From: Streptomyces changanensis
GTDB lineage: Bacteria > Actinomycetota > Actinomycetes > Streptomycetales > Streptomycetaceae
Length of the DNA stretch: 64,000 nt
Direction of reading: 5' to 3'
Assembly (NCBI RefSeq): GCF_024600715.1
Contig: NZ_CP102332.1
Location: 6,014,001 to 6,078,000 of the forward strand
The notes beneath the pieces were generated by a model, which was given only the letters and a program-made list of their open reading frames with translations, ran no database searches and was not told the origin of the DNA. Below, piece after piece: positions 43,422 through 52,900 of this stretch. Position 1 is the first letter of the stretch; every line of letters starts with the position of its first letter. The translations under genes and the position numbers were made by a program.

Positions 43422-43841
43422 ATGCCCGCTCTGGAGACCACTCCGAAGATCCGCTCCCGGATGAGCGGCCAGCGCAGCCGCGACACGGACATCGAGATCG
43501 CCCTCCGCAAGACCCTGCACGCCGCGGGGCTCCGTTACCGGGTCCACCGCCGGCCGCTCAAGGGAGTGCGCCGCGAGGCCGACATCCTCTTCGGCCCGGC
43601 ACGCGTCGCGGTCTTCGTCGACGGTTGCTTCTGGCACGGCTGCCCCGAGCACGCCACGTGGCCGAAGAACAACGCGCTGTTCTGGCGGGAGAAGATCGAG
43701 AAGAACCGGGCCCGCGACAGGGACACCGACGCCCGCCTGGCCGAGGCGGGCTGGGCGTCGGTCCGAGTCTGGGAACACGAGGACGCGACCGAGGCCGCGA
43801 AGCGCATCGCCACCCTGGTACGGGAACGGAGAGCGGGCTAG
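43422..43841 (+). CDS. vsr: Very short patch repair endonuclease (Vsr)
   Basis: This 139-residue protein nicks T:G mismatches that arise when 5-methylcytosine deaminates. The family core is present: RSRDTDIEIALRKTLHAAGL, YRVHRRPLKGVRREADILF with the catalytic Asp, and VAVFVDGCFWHGCPEHATWP with the zinc-site Cys and His. The start at ATG 43422 is the usual one for the family. It is followed after 114 bases by a cytosine-5 methyltransferase gene on the same strand, the expected partner. Confidence 0.9.
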   Translation: MPALETTPKIRSRMSGQRSRDTDIEIALRKTLHAAGLRYRVHRRPLKGVRREADILFGPARVAVFVDGCFWHGCPEHATWPKNNALFWREKIEKNRARDRDTDARLAEAGWASVRVWEHEDATEAAKRIATLVRERRAG

Positions 43842-43955
43842 ATCGACGGAGTCTCATCGTGCCTTTCCGCTCTGCCGGCCGCGCTTCCGGGTGTGGCGGG
43901 GCGGAAGCGCCGGCCCGTAGGTCACACCGCTTGCCGCAGGCTAAACTTCCGCCAC

Positions 43956-45323
43956 ATGACCAGCTCGGATACAGCCGCTCGATTCCTCGAGCATCCATAT
44001 GTCTTGGACCTTTTCGCCGGTCCGGGCGGTCTCGACGTGGCCGCGCACGTGCTCGACGTGCCCTCGCTGGGCATCGAGTGGGACAAGGACGCCTGTGAGA
44101 CGCGCTACGCGGCCGGTCTCCCCACGTGGCACGCGGACGTCAGCGCGGTGCGTCGGGAGAGGTTCCACGAACTGCCCGGCGGGCTGAACGTACTGGCCGG
44201 CGGTCCGCCGTGCCAGACGTACTCGGTGGCGGGCAGTGGCGCGGGGCGCCAAGCCCTCGACGAGGTCAAGAAACTCATCCGCGCCCTGGTGAACGGTGCC
44301 GGCGAGGCAGAGGTCGACGAGCAGCTGGAGAAGCTGGGCAGCGACCCCAGGACCGCCCTGGTCCTGGAACCCCTCCGTTACGCGATCAAGGCCCTCGGGT
44401 GCCCGAACCGGGAGGGACGCCCCTTCGACGTGATCGTCTTGGAGCAGGTGCCCGCGGTCAAGGCTCTCTGGGACGTGTACAGGGAGGCCCTGCAGATCGG
44501 GCTGCCCCGTGCGAGCGGGGCGCGGGTGCGCTACAAGGTCGCCGACGTCAAGACGCTGCCCACCGAGGCATACGGCGTTCCCCAGACCCGCCGTCGTACG
44601 ATCCTGATCGCGCGGCTCGAGGAGCACGGCACTCCTGCGCTGCCCCGCCGCACCCACCACGTCTACAACCCGCACAAGCCGCAGCAGGGTGGCCCCGAGG
44701 ACGTGAAAGCCGTGGCGCAGGCCGTCCAGGCCGCACTGCCCATGGAGGGAGCCGAGGCCCCGCCCAGGCCCTGGGTCTCCATGGGGGAGGTGCTCGCGGC
44801 AACGGAGCGGAGGCCCGACGGCAGGAAGCCGCCGTTCGAGATCGTGTCGAACTACGGCAGTGGCGGTGATCCGAAGAAGCGCGGCGTGCGCACGAGCACA
44901 CAGCCTTCCTTCACCGTGACGGGAAAGGTCTCCCGTAACGCCGTCCGGCACCCGGACGGTACCCCACACACGCCGGACCGCATGACCATCCCCGAGGCCG
45001 GCATCCTCCAGACCTTCCCGCCCAACTACCCATGGTCGGGAGGGGACAAGTCGCAGCAGGTGGGCAATGCCGTGCCCCCGCTGTTCGGGATGCACGTGCT
45101 CGCGGCGGCGCTGGCGCTGCCGCTCCCGCCGGAGGAGAAGCTGCGGGAGGACTGGCCCAATGCCGCCGACGAGGAGCGCGCCACCCTCCGCAAGGAGGGC
45201 TGCGGCGCTCCGGACGGTTGTGGACCCAACTGCCCGAGGCCGGAGGGTCAGTCCCTTCCCGCGCCGTCCTCCGTCTCCTCGCGTCCCCGGACCGGCGCGT
45301 CCGCGAAGAGGTCGGCGAAGTAG
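43956..45323 (+). CDS. DNA (cytosine-5) methyltransferase
   Basis: This is a 455-residue protein. Motif I is VLDLFAGPGGLDVAA, motif IV LAGGPPCQTYSVAGSG with the catalytic Cys, motif VI VIVLEQVPAV (EQV where ENV is usual), motif VIII VPQTRRRTILIA, and motif X SQQVGNAVPP. The target recognition region lies between VIII and X (about residues 230-330). It pairs with vsr and may protect host DNA from the nuclease activities of the island, in the role that DrmMII has in class 2 DISARM. The C-terminus has a cysteine-rich tail (CGAPDGCGPNCPRP). Its last 76 bases overlap the convergent DUF6339 gene. Confidence 0.9.
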   Translation: MTSSDTAARFLEHPYVLDLFAGPGGLDVAAHVLDVPSLGIEWDKDACETRYAAGLPTWHADVSAVRRERFHELPGGLNVLAGGPPCQTYSVAGSGAGRQALDEVKKLIRALVNGAGEAEVDEQLEKLGSDPRTALVLEPLRYAIKALGCPNREGRPFDVIVLEQVPAVKALWDVYREALQIGLPRASGARVRYKVADVKTLPTEAYGVPQTRRRTILIARLEEHGTPALPRRTHHVYNPHKPQQGGPEDVKAVAQAVQAALPMEGAEAPPRPWVSMGEVLAATERRPDGRKPPFEIVSNYGSGGDPKKRGVRTSTQPSFTVTGKVSRNAVRHPDGTPHTPDRMTIPEAGILQTFPPNYPWSGGDKSQQVGNAVPPLFGMHVLAAALALPLPPEEKLREDWPNAADEERATLRKEGCGAPDGCGPNCPRPEGQSLPAPSSVSSRPRTGASAKRSAK

Positions 45324-46153
45324 GCGACAAGGGTGTCCACGGAGGCTTCCGGTGCCGGTTCCTCGTCGGGGCCGGTCGGCAGCGCGGTCCGTGACACCTG
45401 ACGGGCGGTCTCGCCCTCGTCGATCCACTCGAGCAGTCGGCGGGAGTCCCGGTCCGTGTCGGGGGCGATCACGTCGTACATCAGCGTCGCGGCGGACGCG
45501 TTGACCGCTCCGGCCAGGGCGTTCGCCTCACGTCCGCCGGTGATCACTCCTTTCGTGACCAGTCGGACGATCGCCTGGGCGGTCGGGCGGTGGTTGATCA
45601 CGGACATGCGCAGGGCGGTGTTGAGGATGTCCTGGTTGCCGCACGCCGTGACGACGGGGCCGTAGTCCGAGCCGTCACGGAAGAGTTCGGCCGCCCACCA
45701 GAGACGGGCGAAGGCCTGCTTGTGGTACGGCCCACGGAAACGCTCGGTCGCCACCCTGGCGACCGTCCCGTCCTTCGGGGGATCGGGGAGGTGCCGCCAG
45801 ATCACGTAGTCCGGGGCGACGCCGAGGGCGAGGTGGTTCCACAGGCCGGGGTCGGCCGCCTCGCGGCGGGTGAGCCGCAGGGCCGCGTGGAGACGGGGGG
45901 CGAGCCAGGCGTCGGCCTGGGTGACCTTGAGGTCTTCGTGCCGGCAGTACGCCATGGCGTCCTCGGCCAGGTCCCGGACGGGCAGCAGATCACCGCGGCG
46001 GTCGGTGTGCGAGAGCGGTTCGGTGACCTGGTTGAGCCTGATGCTCGGCACGTCCTCGCGGCCGGTCAGCAGCCCTTCGCTGAGGAACCCCACCGCCTCG
46101 GCGTTGGGCAGCAGCGCGAGGCGCTCCGGGAGGTGATCGGGCCGGCCGGTCAT
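45248..46153 (-). CDS. DUF6339-like protein
   Basis: The 301-residue protein starts at ATG 46153, overlapping the upstream stop. I recognise the DUF6339 type from the segment AWLAPRLHAALRLTRREAAD, WNHLALGVAPDYVIWRHL and the later ARLWWAAELFRDGSDY. The sequence is mostly helical, without known catalytic residues or membrane segments. It is the last gene of a three-gene minus-strand module led by the GHKL ATPase at 47151, and it runs into the methyltransferase gene. Its repeated company with defence helicases suggests a structural or sensing part, which is inference. Confidence 0.6.
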   Translation of the reverse strand: MTGRPDHLPERLALLPNAEAVGFLSEGLLTGREDVPSIRLNQVTEPLSHTDRRGDLLPVRDLAEDAMAYCRHEDLKVTQADAWLAPRLHAALRLTRREAADPGLWNHLALGVAPDYVIWRHLPDPPKDGTVARVATERFRGPYHKQAFARLWWAAELFRDGSDYGPVVTACGNQDILNTALRMSVINHRPTAQAIVRLVTKGVITGGREANALAGAVNASAATLMYDVIAPDTDRDSRRLLEWIDEGETARQVSRTALPTGPDEEPAPEASVDTLVAYFADLFADAPVRGREETEDGAGRD

Positions 46154-47154
46154 GCGTCGTCCCCCTGCGTGAGTCGTTCCAGGTCGCGGATGGTGGTGGA
46201 GAGCGCCCGGGGGACGCCTGCGCGTCGTGAGGCGGCGAAGTGGATGCGGGACTGCAGCTCCCCCCATCCGGTAGCGGAGGCTCCGGTGCGGGCCGCGTGG
46301 ACCTCGCGCAGGGCGTCCTCCGGCTCGCGGTCCGGGTACATGTCGGGGAGCATCTCCCGCAGCACGTCGCCTTGCCACCCGTGCGGGAAGAGCGGCGTGC
46401 CGTCGTCCTCGATCTCCAGGTCGCCGACGGCGGAGTGGAAGACGGCGGTCCAGACCTCGGAGCACATCTGGGCGAGAAGGACCTCCCGGACGGTCTTCTC
46501 CGCGCCGTTCCCGCCGTCCGCGCCGATCAGGTCGCCCAACCCGTCGAAGTCGGTGTTGACGCGCACGACGGGGATCCGCCCGGTCGTGTCGACCACCCAG
46601 GGGGCTTCCTTGAAGCGCTGGAGCCGGCCCGCCCCGGAGGCGAACCCGACCATCTTCACATCGAGTTCGCGGGCGAGAGAGGGGGTCGCCTCGATGACGT
46701 CCACGAACCACTCCGCGTCGGCGGTCGCGATCACGCGCCCGGCGACACCGTCCACGGTGGCCACCACGTGGAGGGCGAGGGAGGCGCGGTCGAGGAGGTC
46801 GCATCGGTGGACGTGCAGCTCGGCGGTACGTGTGCGGCCGTCGTCGGAGACGGGGGACAGCTCCACGGCGGTGCGGGTATTGGTGGCGCGCTCGGTGAGC
46901 ACGGCGACCACTTCGACGTCCTGCCAGGGCCCTGTGGGATCCATCGCCTTGGCGGGGAGGACGGCGGAGAGGTGGAGGCGGGCCTGCGTCCAGTCGGGGC
47001 GGTCCTCGTCCGGTCCGAGGGCCACGACGCGCTCGACGGTGGAGACGTACTTGCTCTCCACATCCTCCCAGGGCTCGCCCTCGACCTTGAGCTGTGCCTT
47101 GTCCACGCGCCAGGAGACGTTGCCGGTGAGCCGCCGGTAGGGGTAGACCTTCAC
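46150..47154 (-). CDS. Unknown protein of the GHKL/DUF6339 defence module
   Basis: This is a 334-residue protein from GTG 47154. It begins VKVYPYRRLTGNVSWRVDKA and appears to be beta-rich in the first half (WQDVEVVAVLTERATNTRTA, AELHVHRCDLLDRASLALHV) and helical in the second (VREVLLAQMCSEVWTAVFHS). I do not recognise a family. It overlaps both neighbours by 4 bases, so it must be made with the GHKL protein and the DUF6339 protein in fixed ratio, as subunits of one complex would be. Confidence 0.55.
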   Translation of the reverse strand: MKVYPYRRLTGNVSWRVDKAQLKVEGEPWEDVESKYVSTVERVVALGPDEDRPDWTQARLHLSAVLPAKAMDPTGPWQDVEVVAVLTERATNTRTAVELSPVSDDGRTRTAELHVHRCDLLDRASLALHVVATVDGVAGRVIATADAEWFVDVIEATPSLARELDVKMVGFASGAGRLQRFKEAPWVVDTTGRIPVVRVNTDFDGLGDLIGADGGNGAEKTVREVLLAQMCSEVWTAVFHSAVGDLEIEDDGTPLFPHGWQGDVLREMLPDMYPDREPEDALREVHAARTGASATGWGELQSRIHFAASRRAGVPRALSTTIRDLERLTQGDDA

Positions 47155-49298
47155 GCCTGCTCCCCCTTCCCGGTGCGGATTTCGACGACCAGCCCGGTGA
47201 GTTGGGCCCGGACCGGGTGGCGCGACACGTCGGTGACGCCCCGGAAGACGGCCTTGCGGCTGCCAGGGGTGAGATGCAGGACCCCGTCGACGACCTCGCA
47301 GCCGCTGACGGCGACAAGGTCCTTCCAGGGCGCGGGAGGACGGGGGCCGGAGCGCACGTCGAACTTGGCGACCGGCGTGACCGGTCGGTCCGTGTCGACG
47401 CCCGGCGACACCCGGAGGTCGACGGTGACCGACCAGGCTCCGGTCTCGTCGACCAGCGCGTCCACGTTGTCCAGCTCGGGCAGGGCCGCGGACCCGGAGG
47501 GGCGCGCCTTCTTCTGCGTACCGCCGCCCACCTTGAGCCGGCCTGCGATCTTGGCCTCGCCGCCGTTGCGGCGCTTGGCCCGGGGCACGGCGACCAGGTC
47601 GCGGACCGTGCTGTTGGCGGCCGTGGTCAGGGCGGCGATGCGCCGGTGCGCGGAGGGGGAGTAACTGAGGCGGAGCTCCTCGGTCTGGCCCCACTTGTTG
47701 TGCTCGGGAGGCTCGGACGCGCGGAGGAACTCCTCCGCGGCCTCGGCGCCCGGTGCGTCCTGACCCGCGGCCCGGCCGGTGAGGAGGATGGCCTGGAAAG
47801 GGTTGGTGCCGATCGGCACGTTGGTGACGGCGCTGTCCTTGACCGTCATGCGGTTGCCCCGCATGGAGACGAGCCGGTTGGGGCGGCCGTCGGCGTCCTC
47901 CGCGTGGGTGACCAGGAGCACCGCCTCGTGGGGCACCCCGCCGCGCACCTGGCCGCCGCGCAGGGGCACGTTGAGCGCCACGGTGGCGCGTGCGACCTGT
48001 CCGGGGGCGGTCAGACGGTCGACGGTGTCGCCCTCGAGGAAGGCGCGCAGGGCGCGGGTGCGGGAGGGCTGGGTGAGTGAGGGGTCCACGTGTTCCTCGG
48101 CGATGAGGACCTCGCCGTTGCGGTATGTGCGGACGGACGCCTCCAGGTACGGCTTGTGGTCGCCGCCGCCGGTCATCGCGGCCCAGAAGTTGCGGCCGAG
48201 CGCGTCGACGAGTCGGGCGTGCATCCGGTGGACGGAGTCGTCGTCCTGGGTGGTGTCCTCCTCGTCGAACGTGCCGGTGACCGGGGCCAGGCTGGCGACG
48301 TCATGGGCGCCGACGATGAGGAAGGAGGTGCCGGGTGCCCCACTCTCGCGGGTGAGGTGGAGGTTGTCGACGGTCTCCTCGTCGGCCCACCACGAGCGGG
48401 CCACGTCGGCGGTCCTGGCGTCCGGGTCGGGACGCCCGAACCAGGCCGGGCCCGCGAACTCCCGACCACCGACCTCGCGCCAAGGGAGGTCGAGCCGGCC
48501 GATCAGACGGCGCTCGGTACGGCCCTCGTGGGGTTCGGAAAGGGTGGAGTTGATCAGTACGAGGCCGAGCCGGCTGGTGGCCCAGAGCGTGGCCTTGCCC
48601 AGACCGTAGGAGCCACCCGCCCCCGGGTCCTTCTTGTGACTGTCGAGTTGCCGGCGGACGACTGCGGCGAAGAGCCCGTTGTCGTAGTCGCCGCCGGTCA
48701 GACCTGTGGCGTTGTAATCGTCGACGCGGAGCAATACCAGGCGGTCGTGCTGGTACATGTCGCGCAGCCCGGCCGCGATCGTGCGGGAGACCTTGCCCTG
48801 CCGGCCGTCGTCGGCGGTCAGGGCCTCGTAGTGGGGGAGGAGTTGCTCCCAGTCGATGGCCTCCCGGAAGCGGGCGAGGGCCTCACCGGTCAGCTCGTGG
48901 AGGATGTAGCGGATCCGGACAGGCTCGGCCGGATCGAGGCGCGCGTCGAGACTGTTCTGGGTGGTCTCGCGGGCGAGGACCGAGACGTCGGCCTCGAAGG
49001 CGAAGGCGGCGGCGTTGCCGTACTCGCGCCCGCCATCGGCGTGGGCCGGCCGGTGGTACCAGGAGACGGGCAAACCCACTTGGGCATCGGCGCTGCGGGT
49101 GTGGATGGTCTCCAGGTCGGTCTCCAGCACCTCCGCGATACGCCGGATCGTCTCGTCCCGGGGGACCGAACGGCCCACGATCCACGCCGATACGGCAGCC
49201 CGGGTCATGCCCAGTTCCTCCGCCAGATCGGTCTGGCTCTTCCTGGCGTTCCTGAGCTGGCGCGCCAACCAGGGGCCGAAGTCCTCAGCCGCCTCCAC
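47151..49298 (-). CDS. XRE helix-turn-helix protein fused to a GHKL ATPase
   Basis: This is a 715-residue protein, read from GTG 49298 after GGAAG; a TTG at 49385 would extend it. Residues about 10-60 form an XRE domain (LARQLRNARKSQTDLAEELG followed by MTRAAVSAWIVGRSVPRDE). A large GHKL/MORC-like ATPase follows: LARETTQNSLDARLDPAEPV (N box), VLLRVDDYNATGLTGGDY (G1 box) and GSYGLGKATLWATSRLGLVL (G2 box). The C-terminal 300 residues are unassigned. It may sense and repress its own divergent region while acting as an ATP-switch in defence. It leads a three-gene coupled run. Confidence 0.7.
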   Translation of the reverse strand: MEAAEDFGPWLARQLRNARKSQTDLAEELGMTRAAVSAWIVGRSVPRDETIRRIAEVLETDLETIHTRSADAQVGLPVSWYHRPAHADGGREYGNAAAFAFEADVSVLARETTQNSLDARLDPAEPVRIRYILHELTGEALARFREAIDWEQLLPHYEALTADDGRQGKVSRTIAAGLRDMYQHDRLVLLRVDDYNATGLTGGDYDNGLFAAVVRRQLDSHKKDPGAGGSYGLGKATLWATSRLGLVLINSTLSEPHEGRTERRLIGRLDLPWREVGGREFAGPAWFGRPDPDARTADVARSWWADEETVDNLHLTRESGAPGTSFLIVGAHDVASLAPVTGTFDEEDTTQDDDSVHRMHARLVDALGRNFWAAMTGGGDHKPYLEASVRTYRNGEVLIAEEHVDPSLTQPSRTRALRAFLEGDTVDRLTAPGQVARATVALNVPLRGGQVRGGVPHEAVLLVTHAEDADGRPNRLVSMRGNRMTVKDSAVTNVPIGTNPFQAILLTGRAAGQDAPGAEAAEEFLRASEPPEHNKWGQTEELRLSYSPSAHRRIAALTTAANSTVRDLVAVPRAKRRNGGEAKIAGRLKVGGGTQKKARPSGSAALPELDNVDALVDETGAWSVTVDLRVSPGVDTDRPVTPVAKFDVRSGPRPPAPWKDLVAVSGCEVVDGVLHLTPGSRKAVFRGVTDVSRHPVRAQLTGLVVEIRTGKGEQA

Positions 49299-49986
49299 GT
49301 CCCACCCGCTTCCACTCGCCTGCCTCGTCCATGACGGTGAGCGCCACCGTACCCCACTGCTGTTGACGACGTGCTCTGTTGTCAAAAGTTCTTTGACAGC
49401 TTGGGGATCGACCGAAGTTCACTGTCAGGGCGCACAGAAGTGGAATCCGAAATTCCCCTCAGGTCGCGGGTAATTGTCCTGAACTGTCCGCCTGGGTGTG
49501 AACGGGATCGGCGGTGGAACGTCTCTTGCGTCCCGGCCGTGGCTCGTGGTTGAGTGCCACCTCGGCTGCACCCGACGCAACAACAACTGCCTTTTGCCGG
49601 GGCACAGTTGTGCGCTTTTCCCGTCTCTTTCCGGAGCCCTCGCGAGCCTGCAGGCGCTCCGTTCCCGCCCCTGCACCACCTCGCACCTCTCCCTCGCGTC
49701 ATTCCGCACAGTGAAAGCGCAGGTACCTCGGTGTTCTTGCAAGAGCCGCAGTGCGGCCACCTGCGCGACTTCGCCAGGTTGAGCGGCCGATCGCGTAACG
49801 GCCGTAAGCACGCGCCATTTTGACGATCCATCGGCTCCGAGTGGAGGCTGGCACCTTGACCGCCCGATCCGGAACCCGACCGGCTTGCCGGAGCGTCATC
49901 ACCATCACGTGCACCGTGCACCTCGTCCGAAGACAGCACCGTCCGCCCGTCCCTCCCGCCCCACCGTCCCGAAGTGGAATCCATTC
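49299..49986. promoter_or_regulatory. Divergent regulatory region of the defence island
   Basis: About 690 bases lie between the GHKL-XRE gene and the helicase operon. I see no supported gene. A low-GC patch at 49375-49450 holds a perfect inverted repeat (49381-49397). The remaining stretch may carry a long leader of the helicase operon; a TTG at 49885 opens the helicase frame earlier but without a family match. Confidence 0.5.
49381..49397. promoter_or_regulatory. Inverted repeat, candidate operator of the XRE-GHKL protein
   Basis: GTCAAA (49381-49386) and TTTGAC (49392-49397) form perfect arms around 5 bases. Each arm, read outward, also yields a TTGACA-like promoter box (TTTGACAG on the plus strand, TTTTGACAA on the minus strand), so a bound repressor would cover -35 regions of both divergent transcripts. 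Confidence 0.5.
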
Positions 49987-52900
49987 GTGGCCGACCCGCA
50001 GTCCCCCGTGATCCGCACCGTCGTCGAGCAGTCCCTCCGCGTCCTGGAGACCTACCGCATCGACCCGGGCCTGATCCCCGAGCACGCCAACGGAGAGCGC
50101 CGTATCACCCAGGGCGGGTACGGCGACCGTCAGCTCTTCGAGCTGGTCCAGAACGCCGCCGACGAGATCCGCGAAGAACCCGGCGGGCGGATCCACGTCG
50201 TGCTCACCGACACCCACCTGTACTGCGCCAACCAGGGAAATCCGGTGACCGCCGAGGGCGCGGAGACCATCCTGCGCATGAGCATGTCCCGCAAGCGCGG
50301 CGGTCAGATCGGCCGGTTCGGCGTGGGGGTCAAGTCGGTCCTGGTGGTGACCGACGCTCCCGAGTTCTTCAGCCGCAGCGGCAGTTTCGGCTTCGACCGG
50401 GCGTGGTCGTACGAGTTGATCCGGAACGTGCCCGGCGTACGCGAGCGCCACGGTGACGAATTCGACGCGCCCGTGCTGCGCATGGCCCGCGAGCTGGACA
50501 CGGCGGCCGAGCGCCTCCGGGACCCGGTGCTGGACGAGCTGTCACAGTGGGCCACCACCGTGGTCCGCCTGCCCCTGCTGCCCGGCGCCGCCGACCGGCT
50601 GGGCAAGGACATGCACGGGCACCAGGGAACGGCCAGTCACGAGTCCCGTGAGGAGTTCCCGTCCGGCTTCCACCTGTTCTCCCCGCACGTGGGCCAGGTG
50701 GTCCTGGAGGACCGCCGGCCCCGCCCGATCGCCCGCCGGGCCCTCCACGCCGCCCAGGACGGCACCCTGCGCACGATCCACGAGGAGCGCGTCGGAAAGC
50801 CGCCTGCCACCTCGCAGTGGCGGGTCTTCACGTACACGCACGAGCCGACCGAGACCGCCCGCCGCGATGCCGGCGAGCTGCACGACAGGGTGTCCATCGA
50901 CGTGGCCTGGGCCGTTCCGGCCTACCGCCCGGACGAGCGGACCGGTCTGCTCAGCGCCGCCGATGCCCGTGGCCGCGGCAGGTTCTGGTCTTTCTTCCCG
51001 ACCAAGTACGAAATGACTCTCAGCGGCGTCCTGAACGGTGCCTGGAAGACCAACGAGGACCGGCAGAACTTGCTGGACTCCTCGCCGTTCAACGTCGAGA
51101 TGATCCAGGTCGCGGCCCGCCTGGTGGTCGAGTCGCTGCCCGAACTGGCCCCCGCCGAGGATCCCGGCGCCTATCTCCCGTTGCTGCCCGGCCGCACCAA
51201 GGGCGTCGAGGTCATCAGCTGGGCCGACCGGCTGCTCACCGAGCAGATCTGGGCCGCCACCGCGGTGCGCCCGTCGCTGCCGGACCAGGACGGGATCCTG
51301 CGCACCCCCGACGCACTCAACATCCATCCCGATCTGGGCCGCGACACCACCTCGCAGAACCGCTGGCTGCGGACCTGGCACGCGTACGCCGGACGACCAC
51401 GCGACTGGGTGCACCCCTCGGTCGAGGCGACGGACCTGCGATCGGGCAAGATCCAGCACATCCTGGGCGCCGCGGGCCGGCAGCGGGCCTCAGTCGTCGA
51501 GTGGCTGGAGGCGCTGGTCTCCGACGGGTCCGCGAAGGCATCGGACGCCGCGATCCGGATCGTCGCCGACATGATCGAGTCGAACGCCCCCTGCGCCACC
51601 GAGGCCCGTGGGGCGAGGATCGTGCTCACCGAGGAACACGGCCTGGTCGCCCCGGTGGGCGGTGGTGTGGTGTACCGGCGTGCCGAGGAGGACGGCCTGC
51701 GGGAATCGCTGGTCTACGTGGACCGGGCCCTGTCCGACGATCCGTCGCTCTCCTCCGCCCTCACCACCCTCGGCATCCAGGAAGCCGACGTACGGGGGCG
51801 CTTCGTGAGCGTCCTCGACGAGGGTTTCGACGCGTACGGCCCGCAGGAGTGGAACCGGTTCTGGGAGCTGTTCCACCGGGCGGGTGCGTCCGTGGTCGGC
51901 CATGAGGTGACCAAGAGGGTGAAGGCGCCGATGGACACCCTGAAGGTGCGCACGGCGGACGGTCGTTTCCGCACCATGCGCGATTGCATGCTGCCCGGTG
52001 TCGTCGTCACCGCGCAGAGCGACCCCGGCGTCGCGGTGGACGTGCGCTTCCACTCCGACGACGTGGGCTTCCTCCGCGAGTCGGGGTTGCGCGACCGCCC
52101 CACCTCGGGCCACAGGCCCGGGGCGGAGCCCTGGTTCGAGGAGTACCGCGAGGCCGTGCACAAGGCGTACTGCCGCACGCTCGACGACCGCGCCGGCCGG
52201 CCGTCCCTCGCCCGGACCAGGCTCGAGGGTGCTCCCGTCGGCGGACCCCTGCACCTGCTGCCCCGGTTGTCGGACGAGGCCCGCGCCGCCTTTCTCCGGG
52301 CGCTCCCCGACGATGCGCTGATCGAGAACTGGACCCTGCAGATCGGCGCGCAGACCGGCACGCGCAGGACCGCCCAGTCCCCTATCCGGTGGATGCTGAC
52401 GCGGTACGGACGGGTCGCCACCTCGCAGGGTCTCAAGCCCCTCAAGGAGGCCGTGGGCCCACAACTCGACGCCTACCGCGACGTCCTCCCGGTGGCCTCC
52501 GTCAGCATCGAGAAGGCCCGCAAACTGGGACTCGCGGACAGCGTCGAGAAGGTCCGGTCCCAGCAGTGGGAGCAGCTCCTGGAGAAGCTCCAGGCGAGCG
52601 AGGACGACGTCTTCGTCGGCTCCACCTACGCCCTGTTGACGCGCTTGGGAATCGACTTCCCCGAGGACTCCCTGACCCGCTGCCGGGTCGGTGACGCCTG
52701 GGACACCCGGGAGGACGGTGAGATCGCCGTCGCCGCGAACCCGGAGGAATACCGCTCGCTGCGGGCCGAGCGGGTGCCGGCACTGCTGATGCCGGACCAG
52801 AGTTCCGCCGACCTCATGGTCGAGCAGTGGGGCATGCTGCGCCACGACGACGTCGTCAGCCGAGAGACCCGGCACGAGTCGACCGTGGAAGCGGTGCCCT

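Noticed and set aside
49885..49986. His-rich N-terminal extension of the GHKL-helicase, resembling a purification tag
   Set aside because: It arises from CATCACCATCAC in the leader when a TTG is taken as start. The conserved protein begins around GTG 49987, so this is chance and not an engineered tag.
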